A DNA stretch of 64,000 bases, from positions 496,001 to 560,000 of the forward strand of contig NZ_KQ758483.1 of the NCBI RefSeq assembly GCF_001456935.1. The letters run 5' to 3'. The number at the start of each line of letters is the position of its first letter. Position 1 is the first letter of the stretch. Shown here in pieces: positions 26,504-36,148 of this stretch. The translations under genes and the position numbers were made by a program. This stretch comes from [Bacillus] enclensis. Lineage in GTDB: Bacteria > Bacillota > Bacilli > Bacillales > Bacillaceae_B. The notes beneath the pieces are model-generated. The model did no database searches. It was not told the DNA's origin and was given only the letters and a program-made list of their open reading frames with translations.

Positions 26504-28321
26504 ATGAAAATGAATGATATTCAAGGCGCATACAATTCTCAAGCTTCATCCAAAATGACCAGCGGACCGTTTGCTCTTCAAAACGGAAGAATCCTTCATG
26601 TTACTGTAGGGAAGCTCCTTGGTGAAGGGATGGCGGAGGTGTCGGCAGCAGGACGGAAATTCATCGCGAAGCTCGATGCACCTCTAGAGGCAGGCAGGGA
26701 GTACTGGATGAGAGTACAACAGACCGAGGATGTATTGAGCCTGAATGTGATTCAACGAATTTCAGGAATGAAAGATAGTATGGAAGCGGCGCAAGCATTG
26801 ATCCGTCAATTTCAATATCAGACATCTGACAAAACACTACTGGATTCAGTCAGTAAATTGATTGACAACGACATTCCGATCACAGGTGAATTGATGAAGT
26901 TTATATCTGAAAAAGTAAATGGGGAAAACGCGAATATAAGGCTTCCCGTATTGATGCATATGCTGAAAGCCCGTCTGCCATTGTCAGATAAGGTGTTGTT
27001 ATCCCTTGAGGCAGGAAAGGGTCAGGAAACAATCAGCGGGCTCCTGAACAGACTGAAAGAACGTCTGTCAGCCTTGGGAGGCGCTCATGATACTCTGGAG
27101 CTGATTAAAAGGATCCAGAACCCACTGGGATCATACTTTTCCAAGCAAATGACGGTTAAAGCAATGGTGAATGCTTTGAATCAGTCTGAACCCTTTTCCG
27201 TAAGGCATGCGAGTTATGAATTATTACAATCCCTTGGTATCCTGCCCAAGGGTACAAGCTTTCAGAATATGGAAACAGCGTTGAACCATGCTCTTTCATC
27301 CTCCATTCAGAAAAACGGAGCAACTCCCAAACAGATTCTAGATTTAATCGGCAGCATGAGGGATCTGCTTTCTCACCCGCTGAATGGTGCCCGGCAGCAT
27401 GATATTGATGGGGTGATTTCTGCATTAACCAAGGAATCCGGCAGGGGAGGCAAGGCAAATAAGGCCATGGTAGATCTAGCGTTGAACACCATCCACAGGC
27501 ATTCACCCGCACTCTCAAAAGAAGGTGCAATGGAAAGGATTATCGGAAATTTAGTGGATTTGATGAAAGGTTCAGATAAGCAGCTTCTGGAAAAGAATTA
27601 TTCTGCTATGCTTTTAAAATGGGAGATGAGTCCCTCTCTTTCGAATGAAGGAAAGATATTCAACATGCTGAATGCAGGTATTGAAGAAGGAATGATGTCC
27701 ACCCTGAAAGGTAAAGAGCTGGGGCAGGTCTTAAAAAGGATGATTCAGACTCTCGGTTTGAATTTTGAATCACAGCTCCATAGTCAGCCGGATGCTGATT
27801 TTCAACCTCTTAAAGAGAAACTGATCAGGCTGATCATTCAGAACCCTGTCCCGGAAGTACGGGAGCTTGCAGAAAAGCTTGTCCATAAATTGAATCATCC
27901 TGCATTGGTGTCATGGGAGCAGTCATCCGTATTGAATATCATCCAGCAGTTCCCGCTCTATTTATTCGGTCGGCAGACAGATATTACTGTACAGTGGACG
28001 GGCAGGGAGAAGGAAAAAGGCAGGATAGACAGTGACCACTGCCGAATTCTGTTTTATCTTCATTTGGGAAATTTAAATGAAACGCTTGTTGATATGAACG
28101 TTCAAAATAGAATCATTTCCCTGACAATCTGGAATGAAAATGAAGGAATGAACGATTTAGCCCAATCATATATTCCAGTCCTTAAGGAATCCCTTCAACC
28201 GATGGATTATCAACTTACTTCAGTGAAATTCAAGAAAGTGAATGACCAGGACTCCATATCCCAAAAAAGAATACACGAGATGCAGGCAATCACTTATTCG
28301 GGAGTTGATATGAAAATATGA
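26504..28321 (+). CDS. ylqG: YlqG-like protein with FliK-like C-terminal region
   Basis: A 605-residue protein at the position of B. subtilis ylqG, overlapping ylqH by four bases. The N-terminus has a small beta-type region (GRILHVTVGKLLGEGMAEV, about 27-45), the middle is helical and low in motifs, and the C-terminus (about 500-590, RILFYLHLGNLNETLVDM, then ISLTIWNENEGMNDLAQSY, then LKESLQPMDYQLTSVKFKK) follows the pattern of the FliK hook-length-control C-terminal domain. No signal peptide or membrane segment. Given YlqH next door, I infer a FliK/FlhB-like pair separate from the fla/che copies. Function unproven. Confidence 0.72.
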   Translation: MKMNDIQGAYNSQASSKMTSGPFALQNGRILHVTVGKLLGEGMAEVSAAGRKFIAKLDAPLEAGREYWMRVQQTEDVLSLNVIQRISGMKDSMEAAQALIRQFQYQTSDKTLLDSVSKLIDNDIPITGELMKFISEKVNGENANIRLPVLMHMLKARLPLSDKVLLSLEAGKGQETISGLLNRLKERLSALGGAHDTLELIKRIQNPLGSYFSKQMTVKAMVNALNQSEPFSVRHASYELLQSLGILPKGTSFQNMETALNHALSSSIQKNGATPKQILDLIGSMRDLLSHPLNGARQHDIDGVISALTKESGRGGKANKAMVDLALNTIHRHSPALSKEGAMERIIGNLVDLMKGSDKQLLEKNYSAMLLKWEMSPSLSNEGKIFNMLNAGIEEGMMSTLKGKELGQVLKRMIQTLGLNFESQLHSQPDADFQPLKEKLIRLIIQNPVPEVRELAEKLVHKLNHPALVSWEQSSVLNIIQQFPLYLFGRQTDITVQWTGREKEKGRIDSDHCRILFYLHLGNLNETLVDMNVQNRIISLTIWNENEGMNDLAQSYIPVLKESLQPMDYQLTSVKFKKVNDQDSISQKRIHEMQAITYSGVDMKI

Positions 28322-28599
28322 CATCATTTCCAAGAAAAGAAGCAGTCGCACTCGGCTATGATCAATCCTCGGAGTCAGCGCCGAGAGTGTTGGCCAAAGG
28401 GAAAGGGATCATTGCCGAGAATATCATTTTGAAGGCAGCTGAAAACGGTGTTGCTATTCAGGAAGATGAAAGCCTGTTAGCATTGTTGGGCAAGATCGAT
28501 GTCGGCGAATCGATACCTGAAGAGCTTTATGGGGCTGTAGCCGAGGTATTTGCTTTTGTATATAAATTGGATAAAGAAATCGGGAAAAGAAAAACCTGA
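28318..28599 (+). CDS. ylqH: FlhB C-terminal-domain-like protein YlqH (FlhX type)
   Basis: A 93-residue stand-alone version of the cytoplasmic FlhB domain after the autocleavage point: EAVALGYD…APRVLAKGKGIIAENIILKA, then ESIPEELYGAVAEVFAFVYKL, which aligns with the end of FlhB at 55509-56591 (APYVVAKGVDYLAQKIKYIA, TVPEEFFKAVAEILAYVYRI). The NPTH cleavage motif and the membrane part are absent. Such FlhX/YlqH proteins can substitute for the FlhB C-terminal fragment in some bacteria. Translationally coupled to ylqG (ATGA overlap). Confidence 0.87.
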   Translation: MTSFPRKEAVALGYDQSSESAPRVLAKGKGIIAENIILKAAENGVAIQEDESLLALLGKIDVGESIPEELYGAVAEVFAFVYKLDKEIGKRKT

Positions 28600-28727
28600 T
28601 AATTGGAAATAGTGAAAAAAAGGCGAAAAATAACTTTACAAGTATAATAAAATGCTGCAAAAATTAACTAATTAACCCGGTAAATATTGTGAAAAAGTGC
28701 AATCTCTGTTCAGAATTTTTAAATTAA

Positions 28728-28766
28728 TATAATATTTTTAGCATAATGGTAGACAGATAATCTGTC
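28728..28766 (+). promoter_or_regulatory. Candidate sucC promoter -10 and downstream palindrome
   Basis: A consensus TATAAT lies at 28728-28733, without a convincing -35. From 28752 to 28766 is a perfect palindrome with 7-bp arms, GACAGAT-A-ATCTGTC, at about +12 to +26 of a transcript from that box. The position suits an operator; I do not recognise the regulator. Confidence 0.4.
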
Positions 28767-28823
28767 ATTTTATACAATGAAAGCGCAGTCTATTTTTTGA
28801 AGAGTTTGATAGGAGGATGGAAA

Positions 28824-29984
28824 ATGAATATCCATGAATATCAAGGTAAAGAAATCCTCAGAAATTACGGGGTGTCCGTACCAAATGGTAAAGTGGCTTT
28901 CACTGCTGAAGAAGCAGTAGAAGCGGCTAAAACGCTTAATTCCAGCGTTTATGTAGTAAAAGCACAAATCCACGCAGGAGGTCGCGGGAAAGCTGGCGGT
29001 GTCAAAATCGCTAAGAGCCTTGACGAAGTGCGTACATATGCAGAAGAGTTAATTGGAAAGACTTTGGTCACTCATCAGACAGGCCCGGAAGGTAAGGAAG
29101 TAAAGCGCTTACTTATCGAAGAGGGCTGTGACATCAAGAAAGAATACTATGTCGGCCTGGTTTTGGACCGAGCGACTTCACAGGTTGTCTTGATGGCATC
29201 CGAGGAAGGCGGAACGGAAATCGAAGAGGTGGCGGCAGCTACTCCAGAAAAAATCTTCAAGGAGTATATTGACCCGGTGGTCGGGCTGACTGGTTTCCAG
29301 GCACGCCGTATCGCATTCAACATCAATATCCCAAAAGAACTTGTCAACAAAGCGGCTAAGTTCATGCTTGGACTTTACAACGTTTATATCCAAAAGGATG
29401 CTTCAATTGTTGAAATCAACCCATTGGTCGTTACAGGCGATGGAAATGTAATGGCTCTTGATGCGAAATTCAACTTCGATTCAAACGCATTATACCGTCA
29501 AAAGGATGTCATGGAATTACGTGACCTTGAAGAAGAGGATGCAAAAGAAATCGAAGCTTCTAAATACGACTTAAGTTATATTTCTCTCGATGGAAACATC
29601 GGCTGCATGGTAAATGGAGCAGGTCTTGCAATGGCAACGATGGATATCGTCAAGCATTATGGGGGAGATCCGGCTAACTTCCTTGATGTTGGGGGCGGTG
29701 CAACTGCTGAGAAAGTAACCGAAGCATTCAAAATCATCCTTTCAGATGAAAATGTGAAAGGGATCTTTGTCAATATCTTTGGCGGAATCATGAAATGTGA
29801 CGTCATTGCCACTGGTGTTGTTGAAGCAGCTAAGCAAATCGGACTTGAAGTACCATTGGTTGTAAGACTTGAAGGTACAAATGTGGACCTTGGTAAAGAA
29901 ATCCTTAATAAGTCCGGATTGAATATTATTGCAGCTGAATCAATGGCAGACGGCGCACAAAAAATCGTTGAGCAAGTAGGCTAA
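28824..29984 (+). CDS. sucC: Succinate--CoA ligase [ADP-forming] subunit beta
   Basis: The nucleotide-binding subunit of succinyl-CoA synthetase in the TCA cycle. The 386 residues have an ATP-grasp fold: [33 protein letters not shown] (about 46-61), [12 protein letters not shown], and the C-terminal [18 protein letters not shown] with [11 protein letters not shown]. An in-frame codon at 28797 was rejected because AGGAGG lies just before ATG 28824. Paired with sucD 16 bases downstream. Confidence 0.97.
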   Translation: MNIHEYQGKEILRNYGVSVPNGKVAFTAEEAVEAAKTLNSSVYVVKAQIHAGGRGKAGGVKIAKSLDEVRTYAEELIGKTLVTHQTGPEGKEVKRLLIEEGCDIKKEYYVGLVLDRATSQVVLMASEEGGTEIEEVAAATPEKIFKEYIDPVVGLTGFQARRIAFNINIPKELVNKAAKFMLGLYNVYIQKDASIVEINPLVVTGDGNVMALDAKFNFDSNALYRQKDVMELRDLEEEDAKEIEASKYDLSYISLDGNIGCMVNGAGLAMATMDIVKHYGGDPANFLDVGGGATAEKVTEAFKIILSDENVKGIFVNIFGGIMKCDVIATGVVEAAKQIGLEVPLVVRLEGTNVDLGKEILNKSGLNIIAAESMADGAQKIVEQVG

Positions 29985-30000
29985 GAAAGGCGGGGGAAAA

Positions 30001-30903
30001 ATGAGCGTATTTATTAACAAGGATACAAAGGTTGTTGTACAGGGAATCACTGGTTCAACAGCTCTATTCCATACAAAGCAAATGCTTGAATACGGTACAC
30101 AAATCGTAGCGGGTGTTACACCTGGTAAAGGCGGAACCGAGGTTGAGGGCGTACCTGTCTTCAATACTGTGGAAGAAGCTAAGAAAGCTACCGGCGTCAA
30201 TGCTTCGGTCATCTATGTTCCAGCTCCATTTGCAGCAGATGCAATCATGGAAGCTGTTGATGCTGAACTTGATTTGGCAATTTGTATAACAGAACATATC
30301 CCGGTACTGGATATGGTCAAGGTAAAGCGTTATATGGAAGGAAAGAAAACTCGTCTTGTAGGACCGAACTGTCCTGGAGTCATTACTCCTGAAGAATGTA
30401 AGATTGGTATTATGCCAGGATACATTCATACAAAAGGACATGTGGGAGTTGTTTCACGTTCCGGCACTTTGACGTATGAAGCAGTTCATCAGCTTTCACA
30501 GGCTGGCATCGGTCAGTCAACTGCTGTCGGTATCGGAGGAGACCCGGTTAACGGCACTGACTTCATTGATGTTTTAAAAGCATTCAATGAGGACGAAGAT
30601 ACCTATGCTGTCATCATGATCGGTGAAATCGGAGGAACAGCCGAGGAAGAAGCAGCTGAATGGATCAAAGCCAATATGACTAAGCCTGTTGTAGGATTCA
30701 TCGGTGGACGCACTGCGCCTCCTGGAAAGCGTATGGGACATGCAGGTGCCATCATTTCAGGCGGAAAAGGAACAGCTGATGAAAAGATCCGCGTAATGAA
30801 TGAATGCGGTATTCAAGTTGCTCCTACCCCTTCAGACATGGGAGAAACATTAATCAAGGTCCTTAAAGAAGAAGGAATTTTCGAAAAGTGTAAAACACAT
30901 TAA
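30001..30903 (+). CDS. sucD: Succinate--CoA ligase [ADP-forming] subunit alpha
   Basis: The CoA-binding, phosphohistidine-bearing subunit. The 300 residues show the CoA-binding [18 protein letters not shown] region (about 18-35), GPNCPGVI (about 121-128), [24 protein letters not shown] and the active-site His in [11 protein letters not shown] (about 245-248). AAAGGCGGGG lies before ATG 30001. Together with sucC it forms a two-gene operon closed by a strong terminator. Confidence 0.98.
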   Translation: MSVFINKDTKVVVQGITGSTALFHTKQMLEYGTQIVAGVTPGKGGTEVEGVPVFNTVEEAKKATGVNASVIYVPAPFAADAIMEAVDAELDLAICITEHIPVLDMVKVKRYMEGKKTRLVGPNCPGVITPEECKIGIMPGYIHTKGHVGVVSRSGTLTYEAVHQLSQAGIGQSTAVGIGGDPVNGTDFIDVLKAFNEDEDTYAVIMIGEIGGTAEEEAAEWIKANMTKPVVGFIGGRTAPPGKRMGHAGAIISGGKGTADEKIRVMNECGIQVAPTPSDMGETLIKVLKEEGIFEKCKTH

Positions 30904-30910
30904 TTTTCAT

Positions 30911-30954
30911 ATAAGAGGCTGGGCCCTTAGCTTTCAGCCTCTTATTCCTATTTT
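30911..30954 (+). terminator. Terminator after sucD
   Basis: A perfect 11-bp stem ATAAGAGGCTG / CAGCCTCTTAT with a 13-base loop, then TCCTATTTT. Confidence 0.85.
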
Positions 30955-30982
30955 GAATCAACTAATCAGCAGGAGGTTTTTA

Positions 30983-31858
30983 ATGAAGGAAATCACACGT
31001 TTACTATTTCATATGCAGCACTGCAGGGGTCTTGGAATCAAAGGAACAAAACGACTGCTTTCGCAAATATCCGACCCGTTGATGATCTACAGTTTATCCT
31101 CTTCCACCATCAAGCGCTTATCAGGCTCCACAGCCCCTAATACTGAATTATTCCATAGCGATTTTCACAATTTCCAGATTGATCATTATGAAGAATACTA
31201 CCAGAATAACGATATCCATTGGTTATCAATTTATGACGAAGATTACCCCGAATTATTAAAAAATGTTTATGACCCTCCTTTTGTTCTTTTTATTAAAGGC
31301 AGAAGGGAACTCCTGAAATTCCCCAATAAGCTTGCTGTGGTAGGGTCAAGGCAGGCCACCTCCTATACTGAAGATAATCTCAGGACTATGATGCCGGGGC
31401 TGGCAAGAAAAAATATAGTGATTGTCAGCGGCCTTGCCAGGGGTGCTGACACGATTGCACATAAAACAGCAATCCGCGCAGGCGCTCATACCATAGGGGT
31501 CATTGCAGGTGGATTCCACCACATATACCCCAGTGAAAACAACAAGCTTGCCGAGTACATGATGAAGCAGCAACTCCTCATTTCTGAATACCCTCCTGAA
31601 ACGAAACCGCAAAAATGGCATTTCCCATTTAGAAACAGAATCATAAGCGGCCTTTCCCGTGCAATTTTGGTGACTGAAGCACAAAAAAAGAGCGGTACGT
31701 TTATTACAGCTGATTATGCTTTGAATGAGGGCAGGGAAATCCTGTGCATTCCGGGTTCAGTTAACCAAAAGCTCTCAGAAGGGACAAATGCCTTGATAAA
31801 AGAAGGAGCAAAGATGGTATTATCAATAGAAGATATTTTTTTCGAGCTCGATGTATAA
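30983..31858 (+). CDS. dprA: DNA-processing protein DprA (Smf)
   Basis: Loads RecA onto incoming single-stranded DNA during transformation. The 291 residues have an N-terminal helix-hairpin-like region (HMQHCRGLGIKGTKRLL), then the Rossmann-type core with KLAVVGSRQATSYT (about 117-130), VSGLARGADTIAHK, and FPFRNRIISGLSRAILVTEA. An in-frame codon at 30953 lies in the sucD terminator; AGGAGG before ATG 30983 decides the start. The organism therefore keeps at least one competence gene. Confidence 0.95.
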   Translation: MKEITRLLFHMQHCRGLGIKGTKRLLSQISDPLMIYSLSSSTIKRLSGSTAPNTELFHSDFHNFQIDHYEEYYQNNDIHWLSIYDEDYPELLKNVYDPPFVLFIKGRRELLKFPNKLAVVGSRQATSYTEDNLRTMMPGLARKNIVIVSGLARGADTIAHKTAIRAGAHTIGVIAGGFHHIYPSENNKLAEYMMKQQLLISEYPPETKPQKWHFPFRNRIISGLSRAILVTEAQKKSGTFITADYALNEGREILCIPGSVNQKLSEGTNALIKEGAKMVLSIEDIFFELDV

Positions 31859-31945
31859 AGTTACAGAAATTTATATACAATCATGTAATAAAGTTGCTGT
31901 TTTTCCATCAAATAGAGAAATTAACGCATTAATTTATACAAAAAG

Positions 31946-31982
31946 GTTGCAATTCTTTGTAAACTGTTATACATTTTGCAAC
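31946..31982. promoter_or_regulatory. Inverted repeat upstream of topA, possible promoter region
   Basis: GTTGCAA (31946-31952) and TTGCAAC (31976-31982) are 7-bp inverted repeats bracketing TTGTAAACTGTTATACAT. TTGCAA with TACATT (17-bp spacing) or TATACA (15-bp) could be a sigma-A promoter for topA. The rest of the 287-base gap 31859-32145 is AT-rich with nothing else I can name. Confidence 0.3.
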
Positions 31983-32145
31983 AGGTATCGAAAACAATAG
32001 AAGAGAACTTAAGAAGTATACTGGAGCAGCGGCTCCGCACTGAATGGGTACTGTATAGAAGAATGTGAAACCGTTTACGCCGGTGTTTTTATACAGGTTT
32101 AAAAATAGACAGTGAATTATTTTCCTCTTCAAGGAGGCATATTGG

Positions 32146-34221
32146 ATGGCAGATTATTTAGTAATAGTGGAATCGCCGGCAAAGGCGAAAACGATTGAAC
32201 GTTATTTAGGAAAAAAATATAAAGTACGTGCCTCCATGGGACACGTAAGAGATTTACCCAAGAGTCAAATGGGTGTAGATGTCGAAAAAGAATTCGAACC
32301 TAAGTATATAACGATACGCGGGAAAGGCCCTGTGTTGAAAGAACTGAAAACGGCCGCTAAAAAAGCAAAAAAGATTTTTCTGGCGGCCGACCCCGATAGA
32401 GAAGGGGAAGCGATTGCCTGGCATCTCGCCCACAGTCTGGATATGGATACGGACTCACAGTGCCGGGTAGTTTTCAATGAAATCACAAAAGATGCGATAA
32501 AAGAGTCATTTAAGCATCCCCGCCCGATCAATATGGATCTTGTCGATGCTCAGCAGGCTCGAAGAATACTAGACAGGCTGGTCGGATATAACATCAGTCC
32601 CTTGCTTTGGAAGAAGGTAAAGAAGGGACTGAGTGCCGGCAGGGTTCAATCTGTTGCAGTGAGGCTGATCATAGACCGCGAAAACGAAATCAAAAATTTC
32701 GAGCCGGAAGAATATTGGTCCATCGAAGCAGAATTTAAAAAAGACAAAGAAACATTCCAGGCATCCTTCTATGGGATTGATGGAAAAAAAGTGGACTTGA
32801 AGACGGAAGAAGAAGTGAAGTCAGTACTTGCACAAGTAAAAGGGAAATCCTTTGAAGTGAACAAGGTGACGAAAAAAGAAAGAAAGCGTAATCCAGCGCC
32901 TCCTTTTACAACTTCCTCACTCCAGCAGGAAGCGGCAAGGAAATTGAACTTCCGTGCCAAGAAAACGATGATGCTTGCGCAGCAGTTATATGAAGGTATT
33001 GCGCTGGGCAAAGAAGGTACAGCCGGTTTGATCACTTATATGCGAACCGATTCTACGCGAACTTCAGAAGTGGCTCAAAAAGAAGCAAACGAATTCATCA
33101 CCTCGAAATATGGTGCAGATTTTGTAAGACAATCGGAAAGAAAAGAAAAGAAACAGCAAAAAGCGCAGGACGCACATGAAGCAATCCGTCCTACAAGCAC
33201 ATTGAGGGACCCCGGTTCGGTAAAAGAGTTCCTTTCAAGAGACCAATACCGCTTGTATAAACTGATATGGGAACGTTTTGTTGCCAGCCAGATGGCACCC
33301 GCCATCATGGACACCATGAGTGTAGACCTGGTGAATGGACCAGTCTATTTCAGGGCAAACGGCTCAAAAGTGAAATTCCCGGGATTCATGAAGGTATATG
33401 TAGAAGGCTCTGACGACCAAAAGGAAGAAAAAGATAATCTACTGCCAGAGCTGAAAGAAAACGATAAAGTGAAGAGTGAATTAATCGATCCTAAACAGCA
33501 CTTCACTCAACCACCTCCAAGGTATACGGAGGCAAGGCTTGTCAAGACGCTTGAAGAACTGGGAATAGGCCGCCCGTCCACTTACGCGCCTACACTTGAT
33601 ACAATCCAAAGAAGGGGATATGTCTCCCTTGATAATAAAAGGTTTGTTCCAACCGAACTTGGAGAAATTGTTTTAGAACTTGTAAGAGAGTTCTTCCCGG
33701 AAATCATTGATGTGGAATTCACTGCCAACATGGAAAGAAGCTTGGATGATATTGAAGATGGAAAAGTGAAATGGGAAAGAATCATTGATGAATTCTATAG
33801 GGATTTCGAGAAACACTTGGTCATTGCTGAAAATGAAATGGAAAAAATCGAGATCCGTGATGAGCCTGCAGGCGAAGACTGCGAGCAGTGCGGACATCCC
33901 ATGGTCTTCAAGATGGGCCGGTATGGAAAGTTCATGGCATGCAGCAATTTCCCAGACTGCCGGAACACAAAGCCGATCGTGAAAGAAATAGGCGTTAAAT
34001 GCCCTAAGTGTGAGAAAGGAAATATAATAGAAAGAAAAAGCAAAAAGAAACGGATTTTTTACGGATGTGATCAATATCCGGAATGTGATTTCCTTTCATG
34101 GGATAAACCAATCGAAAGAAAATGTCCGAAATGCTCTGAACTGCTTGTTGAGAAGAAGCTTAAAAAAGGTAATCAGATACAGTGTACAAACTGCGATTAC
34201 AAGGAAGAACCGCAAAAATAA
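32146..34221 (+). CDS. topA: DNA topoisomerase I
   Basis: Type IA topoisomerase relaxing negative supercoils. The 691 residues match B. subtilis TopA in length: Toprim domain [18 protein letters not shown] (about 5-22) with [13 protein letters not shown] (about 82-94), the catalytic Tyr in [10 protein letters not shown] (near 302), and three C-terminal tetracysteine zinc motifs starting [16 protein letters not shown] and [15 protein letters not shown] precedes the ATG. trmFO, which follows topA in B. subtilis, is not intact here. Confidence 0.98.
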   Translation: MADYLVIVESPAKAKTIERYLGKKYKVRASMGHVRDLPKSQMGVDVEKEFEPKYITIRGKGPVLKELKTAAKKAKKIFLAADPDREGEAIAWHLAHSLDMDTDSQCRVVFNEITKDAIKESFKHPRPINMDLVDAQQARRILDRLVGYNISPLLWKKVKKGLSAGRVQSVAVRLIIDRENEIKNFEPEEYWSIEAEFKKDKETFQASFYGIDGKKVDLKTEEEVKSVLAQVKGKSFEVNKVTKKERKRNPAPPFTTSSLQQEAARKLNFRAKKTMMLAQQLYEGIALGKEGTAGLITYMRTDSTRTSEVAQKEANEFITSKYGADFVRQSERKEKKQQKAQDAHEAIRPTSTLRDPGSVKEFLSRDQYRLYKLIWERFVASQMAPAIMDTMSVDLVNGPVYFRANGSKVKFPGFMKVYVEGSDDQKEEKDNLLPELKENDKVKSELIDPKQHFTQPPPRYTEARLVKTLEELGIGRPSTYAPTLDTIQRRGYVSLDNKRFVPTELGEIVLELVREFFPEIIDVEFTANMERSLDDIEDGKVKWERIIDEFYRDFEKHLVIAENEMEKIEIRDEPAGEDCEQCGHPMVFKMGRYGKFMACSNFPDCRNTKPIVKEIGVKCPKCEKGNIIERKSKKKRIFYGCDQYPECDFLSWDKPIERKCPKCSELLVEKKLKKGNQIQCTNCDYKEEPQK

Positions 34222-34278
34222 GAAGGAAGTCAGCAAAAAAGTTTGCTTCTTTCCTGCGGTACTTATACAATGTAACGA

Positions 34279-34332
34279 GGGACTGTCCCAAAAGGCAATC
34301 ATTCAATTGCCTGCCGGGTCAGTTCTTTTCTG
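34279..34332 (+). terminator. Terminator-like palindrome after topA
   Basis: GGACTG (34280-34285) pairs with CAGTTC with one G-U, enclosing a perfect AGGCAAT / ATTGCCT stem; CTTTTCTGTTTT follows. A weaker hairpin (AGCAAA / TTTGCT) sits just after the topA stop at 34232-34247. Same family as 21681-21731. Confidence 0.65.
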
Positions 34333-34378
34333 TTTTGATTATGTTGTAAATGAATTATCATTTTTGTAGAAATTATAC

Positions 34379-34451
34379 AAAAGGCATTCCTTGATCTTTA
34401 TTCCCTATTTCAGTGAGGGAGTTACAGCAAGTAAAATGACAGAATGCTTTT
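34379..34451. repeat. Inverted-repeat segment between topA and the trmFO remnant
   Basis: AAAAGGCATTC at 34379-34389 and GAATGCTTTT at 34442-34451 pair with a single bulged base, enclosing a smaller TCCCT / AGGGA stem. It occupies the space where the body of trmFO would be expected. No open frame. Nature unknown. Confidence 0.4.
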
Positions 34452-34505
34452 AAGTTTTTAAACCATTTATGTTGTTATACAATTCAAATTGGATATGATG
34501 AAATT

Positions 34506-34577
34506 ATGGGAATGCGCAGAAGAGCGGTTTACCCGAGGGTGTCGGAAACAATTCAGAACTTTGTGAAAAAAATGTAA
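34506..34577 (+). pseudogene. trmFO: Probable C-terminal remnant of trmFO (gid)
   Basis: The frame ending in TAA at 34575-34577 reads RRAVYPRVSETIQNFVKKM. Intact TrmFO proteins, as I recall them, end in a tail like YANRALETIQNF followed by about five residues and the stop, and in B. subtilis trmFO stops just upstream of codV/xerC. Here the tail stops 63 bases before xerC, but further upstream the same frame is not TrmFO-like and only 284 bases separate topA from it, against about 1.3 kb for a whole gene. TrmFO makes m5U54 in tRNA using folate. Short match; gene order carries much of the weight. Confidence 0.5.
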
Positions 34578-34640
34578 AATTAATTGCATGGGCAGCAAGG
34601 TTGTGTTACTATTTAGTAGCCCTTGTGAGGTGTTCACTAT

Positions 34641-35540
34641 ATGTCAAATACTTTATCTGAACAATTACAGTCTTTTATTGAATATTTACAAATAGAAAAG
34701 CAATATTCCACCTATACTTTTGAACAATATCGTCATGATATAGAGGAGTTCTACGTATTTATGAAAGAACAGGGTCTTCATTCCCTGAAAGATGTGGAAT
34801 ATTCAGATGCGAGGCTCTTCTTAACCGTCCTTCATGAACGAAAGCTGATGAGAGCCTCCATTTCAAAAAAAATATCGAGCCTCAGAAGTTTTTACCGATT
34901 TCTTAATCGTGAAGAAATGCTTGAAACAAACCCTTTTTCTTTTGTCAATCTTCCCAAAAAGGAAAAGCGGCTCCCAAGATTCTTTTACGAGGAAGAAATA
35001 CAGGTCCTGCTGGAGGCTTGTAACGGAGAATCGTTATTGGATCTCCGCAACAAAGCACTCTTTGAACTTTTATACGGAACCGGGATCCGTGTGAGTGAAT
35101 GTGCGAATCTTCAGATGAAGGATGTAGATCTGGCATTATCCACGATCCTTGTAAAAGGGAAAGGGAATAAAGAAAGGTATGTCCCTTTCGGTAGCTTTGC
35201 TCAAGATGCATTGACTGCATACATAAACCAATCACGGCCATCGCTTATGAAAGATCAAATTCATTCAGCCGTATTTGTCAATCATCGGGGCGGGGCCCTT
35301 ACTTCAAGGGGAATCCGGCTTATCCTGAATAAGATCATTGAAAATGCATCCTTAAAAGGCAAAATCACTCCGCATAAATTAAGACACACTTTTGCTACTC
35401 ATTTATTGAATAATGGCGCGGACCTCAGGTCTGTGCAGGAACTTTTGGGGCATGCTGATCTATCTGCAACCCAGGTCTACACGCATGTGACGAAAGATCA
35501 GTTAAGAAAAACATATCTGGCACATCATCCGCGTGCTTAA
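34641..35540 (+). CDS. xerC: Tyrosine recombinase XerC (CodV)
   Basis: Site-specific recombinase resolving chromosome dimers at dif with XerD. The 299 residues have the SAM-like N-terminal DNA-binding domain ([20 protein letters not shown]) and the catalytic domain with Arg150 (GTGIRVSE), Lys in [11 protein letters not shown], His245/Arg248 (HKLRH), His271 (LGHADLS) and nucleophile Tyr280 (TQVYTHV). Followed after 16 bases by hslV. Its gene neighbourhood with hslVU and codY identifies it as XerC rather than XerD. Confidence 0.97.
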   Translation: MSNTLSEQLQSFIEYLQIEKQYSTYTFEQYRHDIEEFYVFMKEQGLHSLKDVEYSDARLFLTVLHERKLMRASISKKISSLRSFYRFLNREEMLETNPFSFVNLPKKEKRLPRFFYEEEIQVLLEACNGESLLDLRNKALFELLYGTGIRVSECANLQMKDVDLALSTILVKGKGNKERYVPFGSFAQDALTAYINQSRPSLMKDQIHSAVFVNHRGGALTSRGIRLILNKIIENASLKGKITPHKLRHTFATHLLNNGADLRSVQELLGHADLSATQVYTHVTKDQLRKTYLAHHPRA

Positions 35541-35556
35541 TATTGGAGGTCATACA

Positions 35557-36102
35557 ATGGAACAATTCCACGCAACCACTATCTTTGCTGTACAGCATAA
35601 AGGCGAGTGTGCCATGTCCGGAGACGGCCAGGTGACATTCGGAAATGCAGTCGTGATGAAACACACTGCAAAAAAAGTGCGCAAACTGTTCAATGGGAAA
35701 GTGCTGGCCGGCTTTGCCGGCTCGGTTGCGGATGCTTTTACATTGTCTGAGAAGTTTGAAGGGAAACTCCATGAATTCAACGGCAACTTGCAGCGTGCTG
35801 CTGTAGAGCTTGCAAAGGAGTGGCGCAGTGACAAAGTATTGAGAAAGCTTGAAGCAATGCTGATTGTCATGGATGAAAAACACTTGCTTCTTGTATCCGG
35901 AACAGGAGAAGTCATTGAGCCGGATGATGGGATCTTAGCGATTGGTTCAGGCGGGAATTATGCATTATCAGCGGGACGTGCATTGAAGCAGTATTCTGGA
36001 GAGCACCTGTCTGCAAGAGAAATTGCGAAAGCATCCCTGCAGATCGCAGCTGATATATGTGTTTATACCAATGAACAAATCATTGTAGAAGTGTTGGAAT
36101 AG
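35557..36102 (+). CDS. hslV: ATP-dependent protease subunit HslV (ClpQ)
   Basis: Peptidase of the HslUV (ClpYQ) complex. The 181 residues keep the proteasome-beta fold: [68 protein letters not shown] precedes ATG 35557; an upstream codon at 35533 lies inside xerC. The N-terminus is [10 protein letters not shown]. subtilis ClpQ starts MSSFHATTI and is reported to use its N-terminal Ser, which is replaced by Glu here; catalysis could instead need processing to the Thr at position 7, as in E. coli HslV. Works with hslU 46 bases downstream. Confidence 0.95.
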   Translation: MEQFHATTIFAVQHKGECAMSGDGQVTFGNAVVMKHTAKKVRKLFNGKVLAGFAGSVADAFTLSEKFEGKLHEFNGNLQRAAVELAKEWRSDKVLRKLEAMLIVMDEKHLLLVSGTGEVIEPDDGILAIGSGGNYALSAGRALKQYSGEHLSAREIAKASLQIAADICVYTNEQIIVEVLE

Positions 36103-36148
36103 CTCAAAAAAATTTTTTCACACGATAGAAAAGTTAGGAGTGTGTCAT

